A stretch of 29,877 nt of DNA. It comes from Fibrobacteraceae bacterium. GTDB lineage: Bacteria; Fibrobacterota; Fibrobacteria; Fibrobacterales; Fibrobacteraceae. This document shows positions 8,572 to 17,633 of the stretch, one piece after another; the stretch's first letter is position 1; every line of letters begins with the position of its first letter. Under the pieces are notes generated by a model. The model was not told the origin of the DNA, ran no database searches, and was given only the letters and a program-made list of their open reading frames with translations. The DNA is taken from contig JALNVO010000005.1 of the NCBI GenBank assembly GCA_023231365.1, positions 1-29,877 on the forward strand, given 5' to 3'. The translations under genes and the position numbers were made by a program.

Positions 8572-9107
8572 TAACTATGCAGACAACCTATCAAATATTC
8601 AAATCAGAAGTCATCATTCCGTTTTTGCTCGGGCTTCCAAGCAGACGTATTAGAACTTTTGTGATAAACCGGATTTTGAAAAGTAAGGGCGAAGACGTTT
8701 CCTGTTTACGCCATGTTACTTTTATTGATCCGAAAAAAATTTCAATTGGAGACAGAACCGTAATAAACCCATACTGCGTTCTTGATGGCAGAGGAGGATT
8801 GGAAATCGAAAATGACGTTGACATTGCAAGAGAAGCTTTAATTTGGACTATGGAACACGACACGTCCAGCGACACGCATGCAACTATCAAAGTTCCCGTA
8901 CACATAGGCCATCACGTTTGGATAGCATCAAGGGCAATAATCCTTCCTGGTGTAACAATAGGGAACGGAGCCATCATAGCTGCAGGAGCTGTAGTAACAA
9001 AAGACGTCCCCGAATTTGCAATAGTCGCAGGCGTGCCCGCAAAAGAGATCGGGGTCAGAAGCAGTTCTATTAAATACAAATTAAATTATCATCCCAAATT
9101 TCGCTAA
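8568..9107 (+). CDS. Hexapeptide-repeat acyltransferase (WbbJ/LbH type)
   Basis: This 179-residue protein carries the left-handed beta-helix repeats of the hexapeptide acyltransferase family: Ile-Gly-Asp-Arg-Thr-Val-Ile-Asn near residue 60, and Val-His-Ile-Gly-His-His-Val-Trp-Ile-Ala followed by Ile-Leu-Pro-Gly-Val-Thr-Ile-Gly and the closing Val-Ala-Gly-Val-Pro-Ala-Lys. The His-rich stretch around residues 106-116 contains the likely catalytic histidine. Such enzymes O- or N-acetylate sugars from acetyl-CoA. The first ATG (8568) overlaps the GT2 stop; a second ATG lies three codons later. It probably decorates a sugar of this polymer, possibly the amino sugar made by the upstream aminotransferase. 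Confidence 0.9.
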   Translation: MITMQTTYQIFKSEVIIPFLLGLPSRRIRTFVINRILKSKGEDVSCLRHVTFIDPKKISIGDRTVINPYCVLDGRGGLEIENDVDIAREALIWTMEHDTSSDTHATIKVPVHIGHHVWIASRAIILPGVTIGNGAIIAAGAVVTKDVPEFAIVAGVPAKEIGVRSSSIKYKLNYHPKFR

Positions 9108-10202
9108 ATGAAGCTCTATTTTGCAATAGACAAGCCTTTCGAACACGAAAACCCATACGTTGCGGTTCTCATTAGAAGATTATATGAAATAGATTCCAAA
9201 ATAGAAATTGGCTGGGGAGTTTCAAAATTCTGGACGGATGAAATTTTCAATTTCGATATAATACACATTCAATGGCCGGAACTTCTTTGGAAAGCAGGGA
9301 AAAAAAATTTACCAGAAACCGAAAAAAGATTTGCGGATATAAAAGCAAAAGGCATTAAAATTGTTGCAACCTGCCACAATCAAATTCCCCATTACTGCAA
9401 AGACCCTGCTATTATCCAAAACAGTGAAATTACTTATAAAAGCTGCGATCTAATCCTTCATTTAGGAAATTACAGCCTTAATATATTCCAAGGTCTTTAC
9501 CCAAAGGTTCAAAACAAAATTCTATATCACCACATCTATGATGACAAAGAAAATCCGTACTTCGATAAGAAAGAGGCGTGCAAGCATCTAAAAATCAGCA
9601 GCCAATACAAATACATTCTTTGTCTTGGGACGTTCAGAGATGAAGAAGAAAAGGCTATGATTCTATCACTTTCAAAATCTTTTGAAAATCGCAAAATCAA
9701 AATCATAGCCCCTTCTTTTTTCAGATTAAAACAACCAACAGGAATCCGATCTTTCTTAAAATTCTTAAAAAAAAGGATCCAGATTGCAATAACTCTACTC
9801 CGATTCAGAAACGTGATAACCTTTGGCAAATATATGCCAGATAGCGAACTGCCCTATCTATACAACGCCTGCGATCTGGTTCTCATCCAACGCCTCAAGA
9901 TTTTAAATTCCGGAAATCTTCCGCTGGGATTCTATATGGGAAAAGTGGTCGTCGGCCCTAAAGAGGGAAACGTCGGGGAAATTTTAAATGCAACACAAAA
10001 CCCGACTTTCGATCCGAAAGACCTGTCCACATTGCCAAATGCAATCTTTAAAGGACTCGCATTAGAAAAAAATGGTAAAGGCCAAGAGAATAAAGAATAT
10101 TCAATCAAACATTTTGCAAGCAAGCACATTGCAAACATTCTCTATGGCTATTACAAAGAATTATTGAGTACGAAATCTACAGACGCGGTAGATCCAGCAT
10201 AA
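9108..10202 (+). CDS. GT4-like (GT-B fold) glycosyltransferase
   Basis: This 364-residue protein starts on the base after the acyltransferase stop. His-Ile-Gln-Trp-Pro-Glu-Leu-Leu-Trp near 52-60 and Ala-Thr-Cys-His-Asn-Gln near 88-93 are typical of a GT-B glycosyltransferase group found in polysaccharide loci. The C-terminal half has Asn-Ala-Cys-Asp-Leu-Val-Leu-Ile near 248-255 and a glycine-rich donor-site region. The Glu-x7-Glu motif of classical GT4 enzymes is not obvious, so the family assignment is moderate. Its last 52 bases also encode the C-terminus of the convergent lyase gene, so there is no room for an intergenic terminator between the two operons. Confidence 0.75.
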   Translation: MKLYFAIDKPFEHENPYVAVLIRRLYEIDSKIEIGWGVSKFWTDEIFNFDIIHIQWPELLWKAGKKNLPETEKRFADIKAKGIKIVATCHNQIPHYCKDPAIIQNSEITYKSCDLILHLGNYSLNIFQGLYPKVQNKILYHHIYDDKENPYFDKKEACKHLKISSQYKYILCLGTFRDEEEKAMILSLSKSFENRKIKIIAPSFFRLKQPTGIRSFLKFLKKRIQIAITLLRFRNVITFGKYMPDSELPYLYNACDLVLIQRLKILNSGNLPLGFYMGKVVVGPKEGNVGEILNATQNPTFDPKDLSTLPNAIFKGLALEKNGKGQENKEYSIKHFASKHIANILYGYYKELLSTKSTDAVDPA

Positions 10203-12217
10203 ACGCCGCTAGGCATTTCCACTCGAAGCAAAGAAACTAATGTTTTGCCATCGCTTCGCTTTTTCAAAACTTTAACATAAATTTCGGAAACAGATCTCAA
10301 AGGGTCTGCAATGTCTAGGTGAAATTTGCCGTTCGATTCGCGAAGCATCAAGACACAGGGAGAATTCACTTCTATTTGCGAAGCCTTCAAAAAGGAAAGG
10401 TGCCCCGGCTTATAAAAAACGGCAGCTAAAGAATTCGTCACAGGATCATATACAGACTGGGCATTTGTATCATTGGAAAGAATCTTTAATTTGGATACGC
10501 CATTCCAAAAACGCAAAGAATCCACGCCAAGCCCAATAAGATAAGAATACTTTCCTGCTTTTGGAGCAAGTCCATGATTTATCCATATTTTTAAAACTTT
10601 TTTACCTAGGGCAGAATCACGAACAGTTCCTATATCCCGCCAACGTCCGTTTTGAATGCGATTTGAAACAAAAAAAGATTGATTATCCAAGCTCTCATAA
10701 CCAATACTATCGTACCAAAGCTTTTTCCCCGCATTTTCCTCAAAGCCCTCCGGCAACAAACCAGTCGCAGAATAAGTTTCAAAACGAGAAAGACGCTGAT
10801 CGACCGCAGTCGTTACCTCGCTATGAGAATCGCTTTTTATTCCTGAACCTAAAGCCAAAATTCTATTGCCAAAAAAGAACCAGCTTTTATTTGCTTGAAT
10901 CTGCGGAAGGTCAACAATCATCGCGGCAACGCCATCATTACCATTAGAAACACCGCCGGCAAAGTGGGATGAATTTTTCATCCGCGGAGGCATCAAAGGA
11001 ACCTCCGAAAAGTTCGTCACACCCGGTAACTTGCTCCAATCCCAAATAGGATAGATATCGGCATAATCATCCCACCGATGATAAAACATATTTACACCCA
11101 TTCCGAGCCAGTAACCCTTTTTATTTTCATTATTAACAAATTCACTTGAAACCGTGGCATCTGAAGAAATTTTTAGCGAAGAATAGAAGCTAGGCAAACG
11201 TTTCACTAACATTTCACCTCGCCAAAAATATTTGCAGCCCAAAAGAGATACTCCATTTAAACCATTGATATGAGCAATGAAACGTTGATATTCCATCTTT
11301 CTAGTAGAATCAACAGACATCAAATTGTTAAGTGTCCCCACCAAGGACAAGGCTCCGTCACTTCTATTGGGCCTCGAAATTTCACGTCCAATTGTCAAGA
11401 CATCCATTGTTTTCCCCCAAACAAGCCATTGATCGCCATCAAGAGCTAAACCAGCCATCGCAACAATTTGTTTTGGCGAAAAGGCAAAAGAAGTTCCCCT
11501 CGATAAGTTCGCCCACAAACAAGCGATAGATAGAGCAACCTTTCCATAGCCGCCATTATATAACAAATTACCGTGTTGAAAAAAAGAATGGTCTATCTGC
11601 TGACCTTCTCCATCCGTTATGCTAATGGAATGGGCAATGCCATCTATTCCCAATTGAACCCGGTATTTATTTTGTTCTAAAATGCCGCGAACAACAACAT
11701 TGGCAGAAATCCACGCTTCATTAGTGGCTGTCATCGAAGGTTTTTCTTGATTGTTCCCGATTAATTTTTCTTTCAACGTCAAAGGCAAATCATCCCACAT
11801 CATAATCGCAACAGGATTTAAATCCAGCTGATTTCCTATATCATTAACCCACCAATTTTTGCAACGAAGAGCTGGCTCAAAACTATACCAATAGTTCAAT
11901 CCTCTTAAAACGGCACTTTTCAAAGAGTCCTTTTGCAACAAGAAATTTTCTTCATAATATGCCGCAGACATTACATTCAAATTATTCAAATGCTTAGATG
12001 GCCAAGCCCCTTTGGAAGTATTATAATTGATACTTGACCAACTGCCGTCTGCATTTTGCAAATGCATTATCTCCAATGCAGAGTCTGTTGATATGCTTGC
12101 AACATAATATTTTTTGAGGCGAGTTCTCAATGAATCTAAATCAGCATCAGCCATTAAAAATGAAGACGCTATTATCAAGACTTGCAGAATTCGCACATAC
12201 CGCAAATTTACCATCAT
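10151..12217 (-). CDS. Secreted polysaccharide lyase, PL8 type (chondroitin AC/hyaluronate/xanthan lyase-like)
   Basis: This protein has about 688 residues, a hydrophobic signal peptide, an alpha-barrel N-terminal half and a beta-rich C-terminal half, the layout and length of PL8 lyases. Counting from the ATG at 12217, Asn166, His215, Tyr224, Arg278, Arg282 and Glu364 fall in the family motifs (Thr-Ala-Thr-Asn-Glu; Asp-His-Ser-Phe-Phe-Gln-His-Gly-Asn ... Gly-Gly-Tyr-Gly; Gly-Arg-Glu-Ile-Ser-Arg). Their spacing nearly equals that of Asn175/His225/Tyr234/Arg288/Arg292/Glu371 of Pedobacter (Flavobacterium) chondroitinase AC as I remember it. It should therefore be able to cleave a uronate-containing polymer by beta-elimination outside the cytoplasm. 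AAAGG at 12222-12226 supports ATG 12217 or, with 7-base spacing, ATG 12214; an in-frame TTG at 12241 is less likely. It is the last gene of the minus-strand series and overlaps the convergent plus gene. Confidence 0.88.
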   Translation of the reverse strand: MMVNLRYVRILQVLIIASSFLMADADLDSLRTRLKKYYVASISTDSALEIMHLQNADGSWSSINYNTSKGAWPSKHLNNLNVMSAAYYEENFLLQKDSLKSAVLRGLNYWYSFEPALRCKNWWVNDIGNQLDLNPVAIMMWDDLPLTLKEKLIGNNQEKPSMTATNEAWISANVVVRGILEQNKYRVQLGIDGIAHSISITDGEGQQIDHSFFQHGNLLYNGGYGKVALSIACLWANLSRGTSFAFSPKQIVAMAGLALDGDQWLVWGKTMDVLTIGREISRPNRSDGALSLVGTLNNLMSVDSTRKMEYQRFIAHINGLNGVSLLGCKYFWRGEMLVKRLPSFYSSLKISSDATVSSEFVNNENKKGYWLGMGVNMFYHRWDDYADIYPIWDWSKLPGVTNFSEVPLMPPRMKNSSHFAGGVSNGNDGVAAMIVDLPQIQANKSWFFFGNRILALGSGIKSDSHSEVTTAVDQRLSRFETYSATGLLPEGFEENAGKKLWYDSIGYESLDNQSFFVSNRIQNGRWRDIGTVRDSALGKKVLKIWINHGLAPKAGKYSYLIGLGVDSLRFWNGVSKLKILSNDTNAQSVYDPVTNSLAAVFYKPGHLSFLKASQIEVNSPCVLMLRESNGKFHLDIADPLRSVSEIYVKVLKKRSDGKTLVSLLRVEMPSGVYAGSTASVDFVLNNSL

Positions 12218-12272
12218 TAGGCCTTTAAAAAATTCTATCAATTCAAAAAACGTATTTCTCTGCGAAACATAA

Positions 12273-13403
12273 TCAACGATTCAATATATGTTTGCAAACA
12301 ATATTCTCAAACCGGATTCTATAACAAGAAATGTCGTGAGTTCTGAGAAAAGTTAGCAAAGAGCGGACTTTCCGGGAAAAAAGGAACATGATCGATAGCC
12401 TCTGCTCTTGATATTTTTTCTGAAAAAGTTCAAAAGCCTTTGTGAAGCGCTCTTCTTCCATAAAAGGCTCAACCAGCAATGGCGTCAACAATTCATACAG
12501 ATCCGGATTATAGACTTCCGAAGCCTTTAATGCTTCAAGTTTAAAATCCATTGAATGAAGAAGCTTATAGTATTGAAATGCAAACTCTTCCGGGAATCGA
12601 AGAAATTCATAAAAAATAATTTTTAATACAAAATTTTTAAAAGATTTCACAAAAATTTTTTGTTCCTCAGGAGCCAAAGAGTTCCAAATCTTCTGAATTG
12701 TCACTAATGTGGAAGGATAAGTTTGTTTGAAATTAGACGTTATCGAAGTCCCTGTATTAATCCGGTAGTGGACAAAAAAATGATTACATACCGAAATTTT
12801 CTTTGCGCGTATATTTGCCATTACAGAAAAAAAGCAATCATTCATCCGAGGCTGTTCTTGAAACTGAATCAAATTTTCATCGATAAAGGATTTCTTATAT
12901 AATTTATCCCAAGCCGCCGTTCTGCAAAACTGAAAAGCGTCAGCCGCAATATCTTTACAAGAAAAACAGATTCTTGCGGGGACAAGATTTTCCTGTAAAG
13001 AAAATGATTCCGAAGAAAACTTTCCAGACTTTTGATCAAACGTAGCGGCCTTGCATATAACGACATCAGCATCAGTTTTCAATGATTGCGCATACATCAC
13101 TTCAAGCATATCCAATTCGAACCAATCATCGCAATCCAGAAAAGAAAGGAACATACCGATAGCGGTTTTCAAGCCGACATTTCTCGCATGCCCCGCATTA
13201 GACGCTTCCTCTGAAATCACACGAATACGGGAATCTTTGCGTTGATATTCCTCTAAAATTTTCAAAGAACCATCCGTGCTGCCGTCATCGATACAGATAA
13301 TCTCGATATCTCTTAATGTTTGATTGACAATAGAATCCAAGCATTGGCGCAAATAGGATTCACCATTGTGAACAGGGACGATGACAGAGACCAAAATTTT
13401 CAT
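12273..13403 (-). CDS. GT2 family glycosyltransferase
   Basis: This is a 376-residue GT-A enzyme. Ser-Val-Ile-Val-Pro-Val-His-Asn-Gly at 6-14, Ile-Asp-Asp-Gly-Ser-Thr-Asp-Gly-Ser at 38-46, Asn-Ala-Gly-His-Ala-Arg-Asn near 69-75 and Leu-Asp90-Cys-Asp-Asp-Trp94 are the ordered motifs of WcaA-like GT2 transferases. The C-terminal 180 residues are helical and charged, as in many capsule GT2 proteins. Only two bases separate its ATG from the stop of the upstream GT2, and the lyase gene follows about 55 bases downstream. Donor sugar unknown. Confidence 0.93.
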   Translation of the reverse strand: MKILVSVIVPVHNGESYLRQCLDSIVNQTLRDIEIICIDDGSTDGSLKILEEYQRKDSRIRVISEEASNAGHARNVGLKTAIGMFLSFLDCDDWFELDMLEVMYAQSLKTDADVVICKAATFDQKSGKFSSESFSLQENLVPARICFSCKDIAADAFQFCRTAAWDKLYKKSFIDENLIQFQEQPRMNDCFFSVMANIRAKKISVCNHFFVHYRINTGTSITSNFKQTYPSTLVTIQKIWNSLAPEEQKIFVKSFKNFVLKIIFYEFLRFPEEFAFQYYKLLHSMDFKLEALKASEVYNPDLYELLTPLLVEPFMEEERFTKAFELFQKKYQEQRLSIMFLFSRKVRSLLTFLRTHDISCYRIRFENIVCKHILNR

Positions 13404-13405
13404 AA

Positions 13406-14350
13406 TTATTTTCTTTTTATGATCTTTTTAAGTAAAAAAGCAAAATTTTTCTTCAATAAGAAGAAATAAAAAATCAATGTAATCAAAATTATTTTAAACA
13501 AATTAACATCACAATATTCCCGGTAATAATACATTTCAGAACGAAAGCGTTGTACCAATCGCTGCTTGTAATTAAGTGATTTATTTATTGTAGTCGAATG
13601 ATTATGCAACAGATGAATATCTGGAATATAATGAACAACAAATCCCTTCTGTTGTAAGCGTTTAGCGAGAATCAATTCTTCCGCAAAAAGAAATGTATGT
13701 TCATCGAAGCCACCAATGCAATTAAAAATTTTGGAGGGAATCGCAAAGAACGACCCCATTACGCGAAAAACTGGGTTCTTTTCAAACGGTTCTGCTAAAT
13801 CTCCAGAGTTCAAACAGGCCGGCAAAAACTTTGCAAGAGGATAAAACAAATATTCATATCCCCACCGGACAAACAAAGACTGTTCTTTATAGGGATTCTG
13901 TGATTTACCATCTTTTCCGACAATCGCCGGGCCGACAAGTCCCACGCTTGATTCTTCAAATTCTTTAATTAACCGATCCAAATTCAAAGAGCCATCTAAA
14001 ACAACAATATCACTATTAGAAAATAGATAGCAATCCGCCTGCAAAAACTCGGATGCGATTTTAGCTCCAAAATTATTTCCTATTGCATAACCACTGTTAT
14101 GCAAATTTTTCCATAAAAAGAGAGGATACCCGCAAGCATTCTTTTCTTCCAACACAGATTTCTGCCAAACCGAGCTTCTTTTTGTAAAAAACGCATCGGA
14201 TAACTTTTGAAAATTTGCATCATCACAACTATTATCGACAATGACAAAAGCAACTCGCTCCGTAACGGTTTTCATTTTTCCGCACAGATGCTTTATATAT
14301 GCAATAGAATCCTCAGCCGAATAAAAATCCAAAAGTATTATCGCTATCAT
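13406..14350 (-). CDS. GT2 glycosyltransferase, rhamnosyltransferase-like (WbbL type)
   Basis: This 314-residue protein starts at ATG 14350, which overlaps the upstream GT4 stop by ATGA; an in-frame upstream extension to 14377 is less likely. Visible motifs are Val-Ile-Val-Asp-Asn-Ser near 36-41, Asn-Ser-Gly-Tyr-Ala-Ile-Gly-Asn-Asn near 83-91, Ser-Asn-Ser-Asp as the metal-binding site near 110, and Gly-Gly-Phe-Asp-Glu-His-Thr-Phe-Leu-Phe-Ala-Glu-Glu near 212-224. This order is typical of the WbbL/rhamnosyltransferase branch of GT2. A hydrophobic basic tail (last 30 residues) likely tethers it to the inner membrane. The sugar donor could be dTDP-rhamnose but that is not certain. Confidence 0.9.
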   Translation of the reverse strand: MIAIILLDFYSAEDSIAYIKHLCGKMKTVTERVAFVIVDNSCDDANFQKLSDAFFTKRSSVWQKSVLEEKNACGYPLFLWKNLHNSGYAIGNNFGAKIASEFLQADCYLFSNSDIVVLDGSLNLDRLIKEFEESSVGLVGPAIVGKDGKSQNPYKEQSLFVRWGYEYLFYPLAKFLPACLNSGDLAEPFEKNPVFRVMGSFFAIPSKIFNCIGGFDEHTFLFAEELILAKRLQQKGFVVHYIPDIHLLHNHSTTINKSLNYKQRLVQRFRSEMYYYREYCDVNLFKIILITLIFYFFLLKKNFAFLLKKIIKRK

Positions 14351-15408
14351 TTTGAAACCCCATATAAAGAAAGCCACTCTTTCCTATGAGATTCCCAAGA
14401 ATGCTTTTTCATATATTCAAGAGCTAATTGAGATTTTCGCTTCAACATTTCATTCTGCTCTGGGGCAGCATTTATTTGCTTGAAAATTTCAGAAAGTCTT
14501 AGGATATGTTCTTCAGCCGATTCGTAGTGATAGCTATAAAGGCAATCCGTTTCTTCCTGAATATCCTTAACACAAGCAATGTCTGGGCATATAACAGTTT
14601 TTCCATAAGAAAAAGCTAGCAGAATGGTTCCCGAATTTAATGAAGAGCGATAACTGTAAGGCGCAACAAGAATTTCTGCACTACTGATATAAGCAGACAA
14701 ATCTTCATCACGAACAAATTTCATATCTAATATAACGTTCTCCATTCCCTTTGAAATCTCTACAAGTTCATCCCCGTAAGACTCAGGTTCTACTTTTCCA
14801 CAAATGAGCAAAACAGGAGCTTTAAAAGTCGGAAATGCCTTTTTGTACGCCGAAATAAGGACATCGACATTTTTATACGGTTGTACAGCTCCCAAAAAAA
14901 GAATAATATTCTTTGAACCCTCAATTCCATAACGTGCGCGGACATTCAGATCAGATTTTGGATAAGAACAGAAATAATCGCCATGAGGGATAAAAATTAC
15001 TTTATCCTTATATTTGCGAAGATACGATAATTCCGCAGTTGCCCTACTCATAATATGGATCTTAGCTGAAAACCGGAGTAGAAGCCACCGCAAAATAGCA
15101 TTATACCAAGGAGATTTGCTATGCGGAACCAAATTATGGACAGTCCATACAATCTTTTTCTTTTTCCAATTCAATGTCAATAAAAAACAGAGCCTCTTCA
15201 AAAAGGAAACAAAAGAAACGCTCTGGTCAAACCAATTGATATGATAAATATCGGCCTTAAACAAATCCCGAGGGCGTTCCTTCTGCAAATCCTTATATCC
15301 CCAACATTCGAAGGCTCCTGAGCTTTCCAACAGCTTTGCCAAATTAAAGAGAAAATGATTGGATCTCTTCTGGTGCGTAGGGTAAAAGCATATAATCGTT
15401 TTAGACAT
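14347..15408 (-). CDS. GT4-like glycosyltransferase
   Basis: This 353-residue GT-B enzyme starts at ATG 15408, 10 bases after the upstream GT2 stop; an open extension back to 15477 would overlap that gene and lacks family sequence. The N-terminal half has the Asp-Ile-Tyr-His-Ile-Asn-Trp motif near 52-58 and Trp-Thr-Val-His-Asn-Leu-Val-Pro-His near 88-96. The C-terminal half opens with Ile-Ile-Leu-Phe-Leu-Gly-Ala-Val-Gln-Pro-Tyr-Lys-Asn and ends with the donor-site region Ala-Pro-Tyr ... Ser-Gly-Thr-Ile near 250-262. This matches group-1 transferases of capsule loci. Donor and linkage unknown. Confidence 0.87.
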   Translation of the reverse strand: MSKTIICFYPTHQKRSNHFLFNLAKLLESSGAFECWGYKDLQKERPRDLFKADIYHINWFDQSVSFVSFLKRLCFLLTLNWKKKKIVWTVHNLVPHSKSPWYNAILRWLLLRFSAKIHIMSRATAELSYLRKYKDKVIFIPHGDYFCSYPKSDLNVRARYGIEGSKNIILFLGAVQPYKNVDVLISAYKKAFPTFKAPVLLICGKVEPESYGDELVEISKGMENVILDMKFVRDEDLSAYISSAEILVAPYSYRSSLNSGTILLAFSYGKTVICPDIACVKDIQEETDCLYSYHYESAEEHILRLSEIFKQINAAPEQNEMLKRKSQLALEYMKKHSWESHRKEWLSLYGVSK

Positions 15409-15418
15409 GCGCGAGTTC

Positions 15419-16282
15419 TCAAAAAAGATGCAATAGGCGAGAAGGAATATATTCCAAGAATAAACGGAGAATTCCATAGAAAAAAATATTTTTCTTCAAA
15501 CCGGAACGCAATGAGCGGCGGAAAGCATCCTTCGATAGCGTTGCGTGATAGATCCAATTTTCCTTAAATGACAAACTCTTATATAAAACGGAGTGCTTCA
15601 TTCTGATATAAGTAACATTCTTCTTCCAACTGGCCACTTTATTTGAAATTCTTTGTGGATTACCCGTTTCATCCAAGCATTCCACCAAAGGCTCAGGCAC
15701 AAAATAAAAATCGGCTATTTGAGCAAGTCGGATCGTCAATTCATATTCTTGCCAAAAAATCAGATTTTCATCGAAAAGTCCAACCTCCGCAAATAAACTT
15801 CTAGGAATCATCAAGCAAGATGTAGATGTAACATACGTGCAAAGAATAAGCCTGCTGATATTTCCCGAGAACTTCTGTGGCGGCACAGAATTCTGGAAAG
15901 AGCATCCTTCAGGAGAAACTTTTTTAAAAATTCTACCACAAAAAACAACGGCCTTGGAATTTTTTTGGAACAACTGAAGTTGTTTCTCTATTTTTTGAGG
16001 TAACCAGACATCGTCGTCATCCAAAAAGGCTATATACTCCCCTTTTGCATGTTCTATGCCGACATTTCTCGCATGATTGCCTCCTCTAGACTCTTCATTT
16101 GAAATCTGGACATAAACAATCCGCGGATCATTTTTATAGATGGACTCCGTAGAATCGGAAGATGCATCATCAACGACAATGCACTCCAAATCTTGAAATG
16201 TCTGTCGCAAAACGCTCTTGATTGCATTTTCAAGATATTGAGGACGATTATGCGTGGTAATGACGGCAGAAACAAGGGGCAT
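15419..16282 (-). CDS. GT2 family glycosyltransferase
   Basis: From the ATG at 16282 this is a 287-residue GT-A transferase with Val-Ser-Ala-Val-Ile-Thr-Thr-His-Asn-Arg-Pro at 4-14, Val-Asp-Asp-Ala-Ser-Ser-Asp-Ser-Thr at 37-45, Arg-Gly-Gly-Asn-His-Ala-Arg-Asn at 66-73 and Leu-Asp88-Asp-Asp-Asp-Val-Trp93. In-frame ATGs at 16294 and 16303 would overlap the polymerase stop by up to 20 bases; the start just after that stop gives the normal family N-terminus, but the ribosome site does not decide clearly. Its sugar substrate is unknown. Confidence 0.92.
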   Translation of the reverse strand: MPLVSAVITTHNRPQYLENAIKSVLRQTFQDLECIVVDDASSDSTESIYKNDPRIVYVQISNEESRGGNHARNVGIEHAKGEYIAFLDDDDVWLPQKIEKQLQLFQKNSKAVVFCGRIFKKVSPEGCSFQNSVPPQKFSGNISRLILCTYVTSTSCLMIPRSLFAEVGLFDENLIFWQEYELTIRLAQIADFYFVPEPLVECLDETGNPQRISNKVASWKKNVTYIRMKHSVLYKSLSFKENWIYHATLSKDAFRRSLRSGLKKNIFFYGILRLFLEYIPSRLLHLF

Positions 16283-16283
16283 C

Positions 16284-17627
16284 TTATTTTTCATTCCTGT
16301 CATCAGTTATTTGTTCCTGCTCTTCGGCATCGATCTCTTCTGTTTCAGATTCCTGCTTATGGACAGCTCCCATACAAAAACCAGCCAACAAATAAGCCAA
16401 TACATTATTCCCGCCGATCTCTCCGGACAATATGGCAAAAATCAAAAAGGAAAACATAACAAAAAAGCCCGTTTTTGCAAATTCAATATTTCGCCTGCGG
16501 AAAAAATAAATTAAAGCACATACGAATAAAAGAAAATAGGAAAACAGCCCCAGAATTCCATAATCGATCAACTGATAGAATAGCACCGATTCCAAGCCGC
16601 CAATGCTCGTGTCCGTAACGCGGTCATTATAAGTATCCCTTTCCATCACATTCTTGCTGGTATAGCGGACTCCGTTACCAAGAACAGGGCTTTTCATAAA
16701 ATAAACGTAGGAATAAAGTAATTGTTCCTGTCTCATAGAAATAGTGCTACCCTGGCCTTCTTCAGAAAAACGGTCGACAACCTTACTGACGGAAAATATC
16801 AAAAGAAAACAGGCAAAGCCTGCTATCACAATTTTTAAAGCCGCAGGCAATCGGCCAAAGAGCATTAATGCCAAGCACAAAAGACAACAGAGCAAGCCGG
16901 ATCGGGAACCGCTCAACAGAAGAATCAAGCCCAAGGAACCAAATGCAACTATTTTCTTTATTTTGCTCCATTCCAAGTTTTTCACTTGCGTTGTAAGTGC
17001 CAAAATAAAACAGCAAGTCATAGCGCCCAAAGCACTGGGATGTTGCGTTGTAATAAAGATTCTTGTACGATAAGAACGGCTCATAGAAAGGACACTGTCC
17101 AAATCTAAATAACCGTCATAAATGGGGAATGCCTTGCTTATAATCCGGAAAAAAACATTGTCTCCATAAGCGAGTTCAAATAAACCAAGTAGTCCGATTA
17201 CAATAATCGGCCAAAAAAGTTTGTTCCATAAATTGATCTCTTTATAAAACAGCCCACATATAAACGCCAAAAACAAATATGAATAATTTTCCATAAAATA
17301 ACGAAACGCATTATACACGCCCTTAACGCCTTCACCACAAAAAATTGCGGTAGAAAATAGGGATACCGCTAATAAAAGGAGAGGAAATTTCAAAGGAAAT
17401 GCTAAAAAAGAATCCTTGAACTTTTCAAAAGACTCTAAAAAAGCCAAGAAGAAAAAAGAATACAAAAGTATATGATGGGGACTTATTGCCGGACTTTTAG
17501 TAAAAGCGACACACGGCGGAATCAAAACCGTTACCAGCAATACGCAAAAAAAACGCTGCGGAATTTTTCCAAACAACGACACTGCCAATATGACAGCAAA
17601 TAGCAGTAGGACTAGATAGCTCACCAT
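16284..17627 (-). CDS. O-antigen/capsule polymerase, Wzy/WaaL type
   Basis: This 447-residue integral membrane protein has about 10-12 hydrophobic segments and one large loop, the layout of Wzy polymerases and O-antigen ligases. Leu-Leu-Ser-Gly-Ser-Arg-Ser-Gly-Leu near 237-245 is the signature of the Wzy_C family, and the long hydrophilic stretch after it (about 280-340) is the expected periplasmic loop. The last 25 residues are strongly acidic and probably cytoplasmic. In a Wzy-dependent system it joins repeat units on the periplasmic face. It lies 6 bases after a GT4 gene. The flippase that would feed it is on the opposite strand at 1617-3050. Wzy and WaaL cannot be separated by sequence alone; the context favours Wzy. 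Confidence 0.87.
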   Translation of the reverse strand: MVSYLVLLLFAVILAVSLFGKIPQRFFCVLLVTVLIPPCVAFTKSPAISPHHILLYSFFFLAFLESFEKFKDSFLAFPLKFPLLLLAVSLFSTAIFCGEGVKGVYNAFRYFMENYSYLFLAFICGLFYKEINLWNKLFWPIIVIGLLGLFELAYGDNVFFRIISKAFPIYDGYLDLDSVLSMSRSYRTRIFITTQHPSALGAMTCCFILALTTQVKNLEWSKIKKIVAFGSLGLILLLSGSRSGLLCCLLCLALMLFGRLPAALKIVIAGFACFLLIFSVSKVVDRFSEEGQGSTISMRQEQLLYSYVYFMKSPVLGNGVRYTSKNVMERDTYNDRVTDTSIGGLESVLFYQLIDYGILGLFSYFLLFVCALIYFFRRRNIEFAKTGFFVMFSFLIFAILSGEIGGNNVLAYLLAGFCMGAVHKQESETEEIDAEEQEQITDDRNEK

Positions 17628-17633
17628 AACGGA

